The notes: generated by a model from the sequence alone, not told the origin. A stretch of 64,000 nt of DNA from Sipunculus nudus (GCA_026874595.1 CM049309.1:74136426-74200425); one strand, 5' to 3'; shown: positions 34,497-45,220, counted from the stretch's first letter. Translations and numbers: made by a program.

Positions 34497-35331
34497 TGTA
34501 ACAGATGTCCGTTTTATTGTGAGCTGTTGACATGTCTCTTTTATTGTGCGCTGTTGACATTCTGATTCGTGTTTGACTCAAGCTCTGGGCGTTGTAATGC
34601 TACAACGTTCCTTGTTCTAGCTGGCCGGGGGCGGCCCACGTAAAAACACAGCGGTCATGCTAGTCTGGGGCTTTCTCGCCTGGCCCAGCCAGGCTGGCCC
34701 ACGCGATAATCCTGATATGTAGAAACACAGCGATGTTGTTCTAGATGTTTCCTGTAACGCGTGTGTACTGTGTATCATGTAAGTTCTTTGGATTGTTCGA
34801 GAAATGGAAAGTTCTCAGCTTGAGGTGAAAGTTAGGGGCTGTGTTTTAGAGCCGAGAGATCGGAAGGAAATATTCCAGCGGACACAGAAGAGTGTAAGTC
34901 AGTTGTGGACCTTTACCGATATGTGCGGCAATTATAGATTTCTTCTAAATTTGTGACGGATCTTATAAAGTCTTCAGTTTGCTTCAGTTTGGGATTATGA
35001 CAAGAATTTAACTCAGGGATTACAAGGGACTGATTTTGTGATTGAACTGGACGGTTATTCTCTGAGAAGATTTATGTAAACTGTTCATCTGGGTTGTACG
35101 TTATAAAGGAATTGTTGTCGCTGTGACAGTGGTGGTACCCAGGTACTGTACACTTTATTTATATACTTGTATTGATTTACTGTTGTACTGTTGATATACG
35201 ATAAAATTGTATTGATTAAGTGTATTGTAATGTTAGGATTGTTTTAAGAATAAATTGTTATTATTTGTTGACAAAAAAACACTGACTTCTTAATTCATTC
35301 CCCTAGACATTTCACGCTGCCTAGTGTTACA
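34497..35331 (+). repeat. Solo LTR of the gypsy-type family
   Basis: It begins TGTAACA and ends TGTTACA, which are perfectly complementary, as expected of LTR ends. The left half aligns with the 3' LTR at 12,591-12,985. A tandem duplication of about 27 bp lies at 34,506-34,560 (TTTTATTGTG, GCTGTTGACAT twice). No internal sequence is attached, so it is a solo LTR. The five flanking bases on each side do not match, so the target duplication has been lost. Confidence 0.75.
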
Positions 35332-35769
35332 GAATCTGATTTTTTTTCTCCATAACAAAATTTATGTTCTTCACGACGACATGATCTGTTGATATTAGGT
35401 TCCGTAACAACAAAGAACTAGAGGGTGGAAAGTGAATTATCATATCTTAAATAAATACCTTAAGATGATTCAGCCAGTGTAATCTGAGAATTAATATAAA
35501 TATACATCCCCACTGATATATATGTTTCAGTCTGAATTATACAGTATAAGGCAAAACTTAAAGTATAAAGAGTTCAATAGACAGCGTTGCAAGTTCATGG
35601 ACCCACATTTGTGTCGAAAAAGCAAGAAAGTACAGTTACTGTATCAACGAACTAGAATACGGGTAGTCGACAAGCGACTACGTGTATCCGCCTAAATCAG
35701 AGTGGAACGGGTGAAGTGAGGCATGGATTGAGTGGCAAGGGGAAATAGAGTGAAGTGTTGCATATTAGC
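35332..35769. other. Intergenic DNA, nothing recognised
   Basis: No coding or repeat signal seen. Confidence 0.4.
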
Positions 35770-36590
35770 ATGGATGTCTGCAGCCAAATTGTGTATGTAA
35801 ATCCAGAAAGCCGTCCAAGTTGTATACATATGCAAAATTTAAGGCAGATAAGTCAAACCACTACATGTATATGAGTGATTTTAGCCCGTGGCAGACAAAC
35901 AGATGGACGCTGAGCAAAAATGGTTGCAGGTGGCGCCACCAGTTTTGCGTATGATAAAGAGCTATGTGAGAACTATACACATGCAAAACTTTGGCCCAAT
36001 CGGTCAAACGGTTCCCAAGATATGAGCTTGGATGTCTGCTGCATAAACTAGAATGCAGGTGGCGCCACCTGTCATAAAATCAAGAGAGCTGTCGGGGATG
36101 GATAAACCTGCATAATTTCAGGAAGATATGTCAAACAACTGCCGAGATATGAGTGATTTTATCCCATGGCTGACAAACAGACAGGAGCTGTGCAGAAATG
36201 GCTGCAGATGGCGCCACCAGTTTTGCGTATGATAAATAGGCTATGTGAGATCTATACACATGCAAAATTTTGGCCCAATCGGTCAAACGGTTCCCGAGAT
36301 ATGAGCTTGGATGTCTGCAGCGTAAAGTGAATGTAGGTGGCGCCACCTGTCATAAAATCAGAAAAGCTATCAAGGATGTATACGCATGCCGAATTTCAGG
36401 TGAATTAGTCAAGTCACTGCAGAGATATGAGTGATTTTAACCCAAGGCAGACGAACAGATGGACACTGTGCAAACATGGTTGCAGGTGGCGCCACCATAT
36501 TTTTGTGTATGTTATAAAGCTCTCCAAGGGCTACATTTGTGCAAAAAAAATTTCCTGATCAGTCAAACGGTTCCCGGGATATGTGGGTTT
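35770..36590. repeat. Dimeric tandem repeat, about 278-bp higher-order unit
   Basis: The palindromic core GGTGGCGCCACC or a close variant recurs at about 35,930, 36,058, 36,208, 36,337 and 36,484. Spacing alternates at about 128 and 148 bp, so two related half-units alternate. Each half also carries GTCAAAC, a GAGATATGAG-type motif and a TATACACATGC-type motif. The half-units differ after the core (AGTTTTGCGTATG versus TGTCATAAAATC). About three dimers are present, with the outer ones decayed. Confidence 0.85.
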
Positions 36591-37539
36591 GTGTGGAAAC
36601 AGACGCACAACCGGACGCAGAGCGCAGAGGAAAGGTCAGAGGTCAAAACAAAATCGGGGCGCAGCAGTTCACATGTGACCCGAACATAATCCCGGGTTTC
36701 GTAAAATTCCACCCAGCGGTTACGGAGGAGTTCTCCGGACACCTACGCGGCGGCGGCGGCGGCGGTGGGCTGAAAACATAGTATCCGCAAAACTCTGTTT
36801 TGGCGGATACAATTACACAGTATAGACGGTACCTATGATAATATGTTGACCGCAGACATGACCTATCTGGGCAGCTGAGCGAAGCAAATGTTCCCCTGAG
36901 GCTCAGCAACCCATAATGAATTTATTGCACATGACAGTATTTATAAATATAAATTATATATATAAACTACACATGTATAAATTTTACAGATTATGTTAGT
37001 GTGCTACTGCTCTTGTTCTCAGGAAATATATGTAAATAGGTAATTCTGTTATATCGTAATGCAAAAGTGATGCTGGCATTGATATAGTTTTGTTTTTAAG
37101 TAAAACAAGGGCACAGAAGCACAAATAGTCAACCGCCCCATGCGTAACTCAAATTTGTGATATTTTCTGTGACATGTTTTGCCTTGAAAATGTCTTAAAT
37201 ATGATAATTCATGATACAACAGTGTCTTGTCTAATGAATGTAACTAAACAAGAAGAGTAGACATTCAAAATATCAGAATAATCCATGGTATAATTCTTGA
37301 AAAGCCTGAACAAGAATTAGATTGAAATTAAAAAGGTCATCAAACCGGGCATTAATAGTACTGCAGCAATTGTTCAAACAATTTTTTGTTACATAAAAGG
37401 GGATTCAAAAATCAGTACATGTGTTTGCAATTCTTATCTATCGACATGTTACACAGAGTGAAACTATAAAACAGTAACAGTCAGTCTTAGCTGATGTTAG
37501 CAGCCCATACTTTTAGACATGAAAAATCATACATTGATG
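36591..37539. other. Intergenic DNA left of the LTR element
   Basis: A (GGC)n run lies at about 36,749-36,767. Otherwise there is no recognisable feature. Confidence 0.5.
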
Positions 37540-37544
37540 ACTGG

Positions 37545-38689
37545 TGTCACCAGAAATCGGTGACAATATGTACGGTGTTTTGTATCATAGTTTAACGAAG
37601 TCTGTTCTCTATTGATATTGACGTGAAGCGTCATCCTAAAGCGTTGACAGGTCTTGATTGTATATATATATATTGTGTATTCTTGTATGGAATCCCATCG
37701 GCTATCAGCTGATTTATCCGTGTCACGCATCGTGTGTAATTATTACATTTGGTATGTGGGTCGCCATGGTGACGCTAACAGTCAAACTAGGTCACATATA
37801 TCCTTATATGGGACACTTGAGAAATAAGCCAATCAGAGAACCGGATCGCCGTATTGTGACGACGATTGTGACGTCAGAGTTCAGGGAGAGACGCTGGAAG
37901 CTGCCTTCAGTTGGGTCTTGAAGCTTGAGGTGGCAGCACGCACGCACGGGAGTAGGAACATTGAAACGCCAGGAACGGCATAGAAGCAAGCTTCTACATG
38001 AGGCAAGGACCCAGCTCATGAGAACTCAGCCGTGCTGCCGACGGAGCTTCGTTTTGGCGATAAAGTGAGAGAGCGCGCTCGTCACCTGCCGGCCTAGTTC
38101 AGCTTGACCTAGATACATAACCGCCGTAAGCCGTGAAACCGTTGCTACAAGAGCAAGGTCAAGGACTCTAAGCTCTGCGTAAACAAAGAGCGCTATTGCA
38201 TTCAAGTGAACGTAAACCTACCCGGGTCGCTGACAAGCAAGATCAGTTGAAGATCGCTAAACTCAGAAAGACTAGATCTATATGGTGCTAACCATACGCT
38301 AGATTCTACACAAAACAGTAACCAGAGATCTCTGAAGGAACTGGACTTTATGGTTTTTATACAAACCATGGACTCGGTAAATACCCTGTAATTTTAATGT
38401 GAAGAACTTTCGTATTGACACATCAACGCACACACTCACATTGGTGTCTCTGTAAGTATTGTCTTGAATATATTTGTGAATTTAACCTGATGTCTCATAG
38501 TTTCTCTTGATCTGGGTGTATGATTGTCTGGTATTTTAATACACGTCCTTAAAAGAACCTGGAAATGTCACCTGTAATGACCGGGATCTAATTTCTTGAT
38601 GAGTGAAATCAAGTGGCGAGCGTAAACCCATCGTATGGTTTTATAGGATATATCCGTTGTAAAGTTTTCACGTTAAGTTAGGGGTGACA
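37545..38689 (+). repeat. 5' LTR
   Basis: It begins TGTCACC and ends GGTGACA, a perfect 7-bp inverted terminus with TG and CA ends. The first 21 bases also form their own hairpin (TGTCACC, 7-base loop, GGTGACA). A CRE-like TGACGTCA lies at 37,869-37,876 and a splice-donor-like GTAAGT at 38,452. It differs from the 3' LTR only at 38,386 (C) and 38,397 (A), with no length difference. Open frames inside it recur identically in both LTRs and are not genes. Confidence 0.95.
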
Positions 38690-38694
38690 TTGTA

Positions 38695-38712
38695 TGGCGA
38701 GCGTGCCAGGAT
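38695..38712 (+). other. Probable primer-binding site
   Basis: TGGCGAGCGTGCCAGGAT starts 5 bases after the 5' LTR and has the TGG start expected for pairing to a tRNA 3' CCA. I cannot assign the tRNA with confidence. Its first ten bases also occur within the LTR at 38,614-38,623. Confidence 0.6.
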
Positions 38713-39409
38713 ATAATTAGCCTTAAAAAACTGGCTAATTACAGTAAGTTTCAGAAGTTTTGAACTGAGAAAACAGTACTGAAACCAGACATTCATATAC
38801 TCAAACTAGAGTTGGTCTGAATTAATAATTGGAAATGACACCAAACTGATGTTGTAGTGTATACTTGCACAATGAAATTACCCCACTGTTAGGAGTTAAT
38901 ATTTATTCAGTGAGAATATTACCTGAAGCACAACATTGTTTCAAGATCGGCATATACCTTGTAGATTTGGCTAGAACACATGCATGTTTTGTGAGAAATG
39001 CTAGTTCAGTGATACCTGGACATCATTATTGGGTTGATATAAACCCAGATTAGAGTGAAAATTTTTGATGTTGTTAGATACGCCCTGGTATAATTTTTTC
39101 TACACTAGTTTGTGATTGGTCACGTGGTAGGGTCTCTTGACAGGTAAGTTTACCCCTCCCGATTGGCATGGTAATCATAGGTGCATGGTGTTTATTGATA
39201 TCTTGATATCCATCCGTCCATCCGTCTGACCCTTCGTCCGACCTTCCGTCCGTCCGTCCGTATAAGTAGAATTTTGATGCGTAGAGCTACCGTAGTGTTA
39301 TTGTACGGATACCGCCGGTTCGTTAGGTTGGCTTTAACAGTACGTATTTACGGATTTTTAAGAGCGGATATTACTAGATACTGGAATCTTACTAGGTTAG
39401 AGCGTTACC
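38713..39409 (+). other. 5' leader of the LTR element
   Basis: About 700 bp of untranslated leader lies between the primer site and gag. A CCGT-rich tandem stretch lies at about 39,208-39,262. A 62-codon frame at 38,865-39,053 has no recognisable motif. Confidence 0.6.
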
Positions 39410-39868
39410 ATGGAAACGTTAGAGTCACTTGTTAGATGCGGACAGGCCTTGGGGCTTAAGGACCAGGCTTTACAAGATTATGTTGAGGCTAGACGGCGTG
39501 CGGATGAGGAACGTGAGGAAAGAGCTAGGCAACGTGAAATAGAGAAGGAACAGCGGGAATTAGAGCGGGAATAAGAGCGTGAGCAGCGGGAATTAGAGCG
39601 CGAGCGAGAGGCTAGAGCCCACGAAATAGAGGTTCTAAGGTTAAAGTCTGACTCTGGGGTTAAAGAAGAGAGAAGTAGGGATGTATTCCCGAAAATCCAG
39701 CTTCCACCTTTTGATGAGGCTCACGATCAGCTAGATGCGTTTCTTGAGCGATTTGAACGATTAGCTGTATGTCAAGGCTATGATAGGGAGAATTGGGCGT
39801 TACACCTGAGTCCGTTACTGCGGGGTAAGGCGCTAGGGACTTACACACAGTTATCGGTTAGTGAGGCC
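39410..39868 (+). pseudogene. gag N-terminal region, interrupted by a TAA
   Basis: ATG 39,410 (context TTACCATGG) is in the same frame as the long polyprotein. Codons 30-90 encode a Glu/Arg-rich charged helix with short repeats of the QRELERE type, probably a coiled coil. Codon 55 (39,572-39,574) is TAA, inside the repeated segment. After it the frame stays open through capsid-like sequence (VFPKIQLPPF, LDAFLERFERLAV, LSPLLRGKALGTY) into the next entry. The stop would end translation after 54 residues unless read through. The next in-frame ATG is only at 39,869, within the capsid, so internal initiation would give a damaged Gag. Confidence 0.8.
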
Positions 39869-42800
39869 ATGGATTACGATAAGTTAAAGATAGCCTTGTT
39901 AAAGCGATACCAAATGACCGAAGAGGGTTATCGACACAAGTTTCGGACTTGTAGGCCTGAGCGAGGCGAAACGCCGAGTCAGTTTGCGGTGAGACTGAGT
40001 GGATACCTAGACCATTGGATAGGGATGGCAGGGGTCGGAGGTGACTACGACGGGGTAGTTAACCTGTTGATGTGTGAGCAGTTCGTAAACTGCTGTAGTA
40101 GGGATCTCTCTATGTTTTTGAAAGAGAGACGGTGTCGTGACTTTGATAGTATGGTAGACTTAGCCGAGAGTTATACGGAGGCTCACGGTGTACACAGCCT
40201 TACAGCAGGTCCTCGTTATGGCAATAATGTGCCGCGTCCAGCGCAACCGGTATCTCAGCCTAGAGAGAAGCGAGAGGTTGAGCGCAGTCCGGACGGTCAG
40301 ACATTTAAGCCATCAGGAGGCATCAGATGTTATTTATGTCATGAACTGGGACATAAGGCGCGGGAATGTAAGACTAGTGCCCGGTCGAGGCCTAGGTCTT
40401 CCCCTCAAGTAGGGCGTGCTGCTGGCGATCAGCAGAGGTATAGGACTAATTTTAGCCCCCCGTATAACCCAAAACAGAAACCGGAGACTATGTCAATGGC
40501 AGTAGTCGAGGCGGAAACGGAGACAGTCGGTGCGGTGAAACCGGAAGTAGAGAGTCCGAGTCAGTCGTTAGGATTTGCTGCCCAGACAGAAGGCGGAATC
40601 TCGTTACCTGTGTGTGAAGGGCTGGTGAATGGTAAGTCAGCGAGGGTGCTGCGGGATTCGGGATGTTCCTCGGCAGGAATACGTGAGTCGTACGTGGAGC
40701 CGAATCAGTTCACCGGACACCAGGTCGAGTGTAGGTTGTTCGACGGGTCTGTAAGACAATTTCCTACGGCTAGGATTAATGTGGACTGTGCGTACTTTGT
40801 CGGTACTATCGAGGCAATGGTGGTCGGGGATGCTGTATGTGAATTAGCGCTAGGTAACGTAGCGGGAGCGCGTGATCCGTATGATCCGGACCCGACGTGG
40901 AAGTCTGAGCGGTCCTCAGGCATAGTGTGTGACGGTGTAGAGTCACAAAAGGAGGTGTCGTCCGCGGTGGAGACACGGAGCGCTGCACGAGAGAAACAGA
41001 TACCGACGTGTAGCTTGAATGTTGCAAGCCCAGTTGCCGATGTGAGTCCGGCCGAATTTTTGAAGGCGCAGGAGGAGGATGGGTCTTTAGCGCCGTATTG
41101 GAGGCTAGCTAGAGAGGCTAGAAATGATAGTCCATTTAGAATTGAGGACGGATATTTAGTTCGGGTTGTGAGTGATAAACGGGGAGATCAAGATGGATCT
41201 CGAGTGGTGGTACCTCAGACGTTACGGTACGACGTAATGAGGATGGGCCACGAAGCGGTTATGGCGGGCCATCAGGGCATAGACAAAACGCACGACCGCG
41301 TGAGAACTCAGTTTTTCTGGAAAGGGATGTATAATGACATTGCTGAGTTTTGCAAGTCCTGTCCCTTTTGCCAGAAAACCATACCGAAAGGCAAGGTGCC
41401 TGGAGCTACGTTAGGCCAGATGCCATTAATTGATGAGCCCTGGCGTAGAATTTCGATGGATCTGGTTGGGCCGATCCATCCAGCGTCCGAGAGAGGTCAC
41501 AGGTATATTCTGACCGTTATGGATTATGCCACTAGATATCCGGAGGCTGTTGCTTTAAAGAACATAGATACAGTCTCTGTGGCTGATGCGCTAGTTGATA
41601 TTTATGCGCGGTTAGGAGTGCCGTCAGAGGTGCTTACTGACATGGGAACACAATTTACGTCAGACCTCATGCGAGAAGTTAGCCGTGTTTTGTCTGTAAG
41701 ACAGCTCACCACTACTCCTTACCATCCTATGTGCAACGGTATGGTGGAGAGATTCAATGGAACGTTAAAGTTAATGTTGAAACGGATGTGCGAGGAAAGA
41801 CCGCGAGATTGGGATCGGTACCTCAGCGCCGTGCTTTTTGCGTACCGAGAAGCGCCACATGAGAGCACAGGGTTCTCACCCTTTGAGTTGCTCTATGGTA
41901 GGATCGTTAGAGGACCGATGCGGATTCTAAGGGATCTGTGGACCAAGCGAGATACTAGCGTCGAGACTAAAACCACGTACCAATACGTCCTGGACCTACA
42001 AGACAAACTAAGCGACACATGCGCGTTAGCTAGAGAGGCGTTGAACAAATCAGCGAACAGACACAAACTGTTATATGATAGAGGTAAATGCACGCGCAGG
42101 TTTGAGGCCGGAGACGAAGTTTTGTTGTTACTCCCGACGGAGCGGAACAAATTAATGGTACAGTGGAAAGGCCCCTATACTATTGTAAACAGGGTTGGGG
42201 ACTTAGACTATCGGATTAAGATTGGCGATAAGGTTAAAACCTTCCACGTGAATATGCTGAAACGGTACCATGCTAGAAACGAGCCCCAGCATATTCTGGC
42301 AGCGGTAGCCAAGGGCGCACCTGATTCTATACATGATCCTGACGGTGTAGACGGGGAAACAGAGCCTCCCGTGTTCGGAGAGTTAAACCCAGAAGGGATT
42401 GATGAGGATGCCCACATGTCGTTACCGTCGTATGCGCGCCGCCAGACTGAGCGAGATGTTCAGGTAAATGCTGACCTAGGCAAGTGTCAGCGCCGTGAAA
42501 TACTCAGTCTGCTTAGGCAATATGGGGATGTATTCACAGATGTACCCAAGCTTACCAATGTTGTAGAATGTAGCATTAAACTCTCATCTGATGTACCTGT
42601 AAAAACTAGGCCCTATAGGGTGCCTTTTGAACTGCGAGAGACAATGCGAACAGAAATCCAGGAAATGTTAAACTTAGGCATTATTGAACAGTCAGATTCT
42701 AGCTATGCGTCCCCCTGTATCCTGCTTAGGAAACCTGACGGTAAGACTAGATTCGTGATAGACTACCGAAAGCTGAACCAATCAGTCGTGTTCGATCCTG

Positions 42801-43855
42801 AACCCATGCCGGATCCAGAAACACTTTTTGTCGAAGTCGCGAAAAGCCAGTATTTTACAAAGCTTGACCTGACGAAAGGTTACTGGCAGATCCCTGTTTC
42901 TGAGGAATCCAGGGATAAGACGGCCTTTGTTACACCCGATGGCCATAACCAATTTAGGGTTATGCCATTCGGCCTGGTAACTGCCGGAGCGGTTTTCACC
43001 CGCATGATGCGGAAAATGTTCAGCGACATGCCGAATGTAGTATGTTATGTAGATGACGTGTTAATACACGCAGAGACTTGGGACGAGCACTTAAGAACTC
43101 TTAGAGAAGTGCTAGTTAGACTAGAATGTGCAAACTTAGCAGCTAAACCAGCTAAAACCTTCATAGGCTACCAGAGCCTAGAGTTTTTGGGACACCTTGT
43201 AGGCACGGGCAACTTGGCCACTAATCCAGTTTTGCTCAAGAGAATACAGAGCACTGATAGACCTAAGACAAAGAAGGCTTTGCGAGCATTCCTAGGTCTT
43301 ACAGGGTACTATCGAAAATTCGTGCCAAACTATGCGGAAATAGCGGTGCCCTTGACTGATCTAACGCGTAAAGGTCAACCTAACAAACTAATCTGGAAAC
43401 CCGTACACGAGAACGCGTACTGTTCTCTAAAGGCTAAACTGTCAGACCCTCCCATACTGAAGCTACCTGATTTCAGTAAACGATTTTATTTGAAATGTGA
43501 TGCATCTGATGTGGGTATTGGCTGTATCCTGATGCAAAGACACGAGGGGATCATGCACCCAGTAGCTTATGCCAGTCGTAAACTATTGCCCAGGGAGAGA
43601 AATTACTCCACCATCGAGAAAGAGTCATTAGCAATTGTATGGTCTGTACAGAAATTTGAGATGTACCTGGCTTGTAGACCGTTCACCATTCAGACCGACC
43701 ACAAACCATTAAAGTGTATTAGCAAATCAAAATGTGCTAATAAGAGAGTAATGAGATGGGCACTGGTTCTACAAGAGTTTAGATTTGATATTGAAGCAGT
43801 GTCAGGTAAACTAAATCATGGACCTGATTTTCTTAGCAGACTGCCTGAGTGTTAG
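39869..43855 (+). CDS. Gag-Pol polyprotein: capsid end, zinc knuckle, protease, integrase, RT, RNase H
   Basis: This is a 1,328-residue open frame, numbered here from its first ATG; the true frame is open from 39,575. Residues 1-110 are the capsid C-terminus. A CCHC zinc knuckle lies at about 154-167 (CYLCHELGHKAREC), and the retropepsin motif LRDSG has its Asp at 263. The integrase has an HHCC zinc module (H461, H468, C498, C501), then a D,D35E core (D531, D591, E627) and a GPY/F motif at about 766-785. RT follows (D1000 in KLDLTKGYW; YVDD at 1060-1063), then RNase H (D1211, E1250, D1277), ending LNHGPDFLSRLPEC. All catalytic residues examined are intact. The protein replicates the element through an RNA intermediate. 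Gag and Pol lie in one frame without a frameshift site. Confidence 0.95.
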   Translation: MDYDKLKIALLKRYQMTEEGYRHKFRTCRPERGETPSQFAVRLSGYLDHWIGMAGVGGDYDGVVNLLMCEQFVNCCSRDLSMFLKERRCRDFDSMVDLAESYTEAHGVHSLTAGPRYGNNVPRPAQPVSQPREKREVERSPDGQTFKPSGGIRCYLCHELGHKARECKTSARSRPRSSPQVGRAAGDQQRYRTNFSPPYNPKQKPETMSMAVVEAETETVGAVKPEVESPSQSLGFAAQTEGGISLPVCEGLVNGKSARVLRDSGCSSAGIRESYVEPNQFTGHQVECRLFDGSVRQFPTARINVDCAYFVGTIEAMVVGDAVCELALGNVAGARDPYDPDPTWKSERSSGIVCDGVESQKEVSSAVETRSAAREKQIPTCSLNVASPVADVSPAEFLKAQEEDGSLAPYWRLAREARNDSPFRIEDGYLVRVVSDKRGDQDGSRVVVPQTLRYDVMRMGHEAVMAGHQGIDKTHDRVRTQFFWKGMYNDIAEFCKSCPFCQKTIPKGKVPGATLGQMPLIDEPWRRISMDLVGPIHPASERGHRYILTVMDYATRYPEAVALKNIDTVSVADALVDIYARLGVPSEVLTDMGTQFTSDLMREVSRVLSVRQLTTTPYHPMCNGMVERFNGTLKLMLKRMCEERPRDWDRYLSAVLFAYREAPHESTGFSPFELLYGRIVRGPMRILRDLWTKRDTSVETKTTYQYVLDLQDKLSDTCALAREALNKSANRHKLLYDRGKCTRRFEAGDEVLLLLPTERNKLMVQWKGPYTIVNRVGDLDYRIKIGDKVKTFHVNMLKRYHARNEPQHILAAVAKGAPDSIHDPDGVDGETEPPVFGELNPEGIDEDAHMSLPSYARRQTERDVQVNADLGKCQRREILSLLRQYGDVFTDVPKLTNVVECSIKLSSDVPVKTRPYRVPFELRETMRTEIQEMLNLGIIEQSDSSYASPCILLRKPDGKTRFVIDYRKLNQSVVFDPEPMPDPETLFVEVAKSQYFTKLDLTKGYWQIPVSEESRDKTAFVTPDGHNQFRVMPFGLVTAGAVFTRMMRKMFSDMPNVVCYVDDVLIHAETWDEHLRTLREVLVRLECANLAAKPAKTFIGYQSLEFLGHLVGTGNLATNPVLLKRIQSTDRPKTKKALRAFLGLTGYYRKFVPNYAEIAVPLTDLTRKGQPNKLIWKPVHENAYCSLKAKLSDPPILKLPDFSKRFYLKCDASDVGIGCILMQRHEGIMHPVAYASRKLLPRERNYSTIEKESLAIVWSVQKFEMYLACRPFTIQTDHKPLKCISKSKCANKRVMRWALVLQEFRFDIEAVSGKLNHGPDFLSRLPEC

Positions 43856-44060
43856 GATGTAATGAGCTATAATGTTTAGCCAGTTAAGTCTAAACATGTA
43901 CAAGATTTTGCCCTGTGTCATAGACCGTGGGCATGTACTAATGACAACTTGTTACATGACCCTTATGTATTGCTATGTATTGCTACATGTAAATATGTTT
44001 AGCTGGACCCTGTAAGATAGAACGATACGATGTATCGAGAAAATACTGTGTATTTTCCTT

Positions 44061-44075
44061 AAAAGGAGGGGGTGA
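44061..44075 (+). other. Polypurine tract
   Basis: AAAAGGAGGGGGTGA directly precedes the 3' LTR. It is the plus-strand DNA primer site of LTR retroelements. Confidence 0.9.
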
Positions 44076-45220
44076 TGTCACCAGAAATCGGTGACAATAT
44101 GTACGGTGTTTTGTATCATAGTTTAACGAAGTCTGTTCTCTATTGATATTGACGTGAAGCGTCATCCTAAAGCGTTGACAGGTCTTGATTGTATATATAT
44201 ATATTGTGTATTCTTGTATGGAATCCCATCGGCTATCAGCTGATTTATCCGTGTCACGCATCGTGTGTAATTATTACATTTGGTATGTGGGTCGCCATGG
44301 TGACGCTAACAGTCAAACTAGGTCACATATATCCTTATATGGGACACTTGAGAAATAAGCCAATCAGAGAACCGGATCGCCGTATTGTGACGACGATTGT
44401 GACGTCAGAGTTCAGGGAGAGACGCTGGAAGCTGCCTTCAGTTGGGTCTTGAAGCTTGAGGTGGCAGCACGCACGCACGGGAGTAGGAACATTGAAACGC
44501 CAGGAACGGCATAGAAGCAAGCTTCTACATGAGGCAAGGACCCAGCTCATGAGAACTCAGCCGTGCTGCCGACGGAGCTTCGTTTTGGCGATAAAGTGAG
44601 AGAGCGCGCTCGTCACCTGCCGGCCTAGTTCAGCTTGACCTAGATACATAACCGCCGTAAGCCGTGAAACCGTTGCTACAAGAGCAAGGTCAAGGACTCT
44701 AAGCTCTGCGTAAACAAAGAGCGCTATTGCATTCAAGTGAACGTAAACCTACCCGGGTCGCTGACAAGCAAGATCAGTTGAAGATCGCTAAACTCAGAAA
44801 GACTAGATCTATATGGTGCTAACCATACGCTAGATTCTACACAAAACAGTAACCAGAGATCTCTGAAGGAACTGGACTTTATGGTTTTTATACAAACCAT
44901 GGACTCGGTAAATACCTTGTAATTTTATTGTGAAGAACTTTCGTATTGACACATCAACGCACACACTCACATTGGTGTCTCTGTAAGTATTGTCTTGAAT
45001 ATATTTGTGAATTTAACCTGATGTCTCATAGTTTCTCTTGATCTGGGTGTATGATTGTCTGGTATTTTAATACACGTCCTTAAAAGAACCTGGAAATGTC
45101 ACCTGTAATGACCGGGATCTAATTTCTTGATGAGTGAAATCAAGTGGCGAGCGTAAACCCATCGTATGGTTTTATAGGATATATCCGTTGTAAAGTTTTC
45201 ACGTTAAGTTAGGGGTGACA
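44076..45220 (+). repeat. 3' LTR
   Basis: It has the same length as the 5' LTR and differs only at 44,917 (T) and 44,928 (T). It is followed by the target duplication ACTGG at 45,221-45,225. Confidence 0.95.

Larger units (their letters stand above)
37545..45220 (+). mobile_element. Complete Ty3/gypsy-class LTR retrotransposon, Gmr1-like pol order
   Basis: The element is 7,676 bp with 1,145-bp LTRs, a 5-bp target duplication ACTGG (37,540-37,544 and 45,221-45,225), a primer site, a polypurine tract and one long gag-pol frame. Domains run Gag, zinc knuckle, protease, integrase, RT, RNase H. Placing integrase before RT is the Ty1/copia order, but the RT, RNase H and GPY/F-containing integrase are Ty3/gypsy-like. 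This combination is the hallmark of the Gmr1 group. There is no env: RNase H ends 205 bp before the polypurine tract. LTRs differ at two sites only, so insertion is recent. An early stop in gag probably makes this copy non-autonomous. Confidence 0.95.

Noticed and set aside
37527-38019. Open frames repeated at 43,983-44,550
   Set aside because: They are duplicated because they lie in the two LTRs. Their composition shows no protein domain.
43856-44060. Envelope gene after pol
   Set aside because: Only 205 bp separate the end of RNase H from the polypurine tract, with no open frame, so there is no env.
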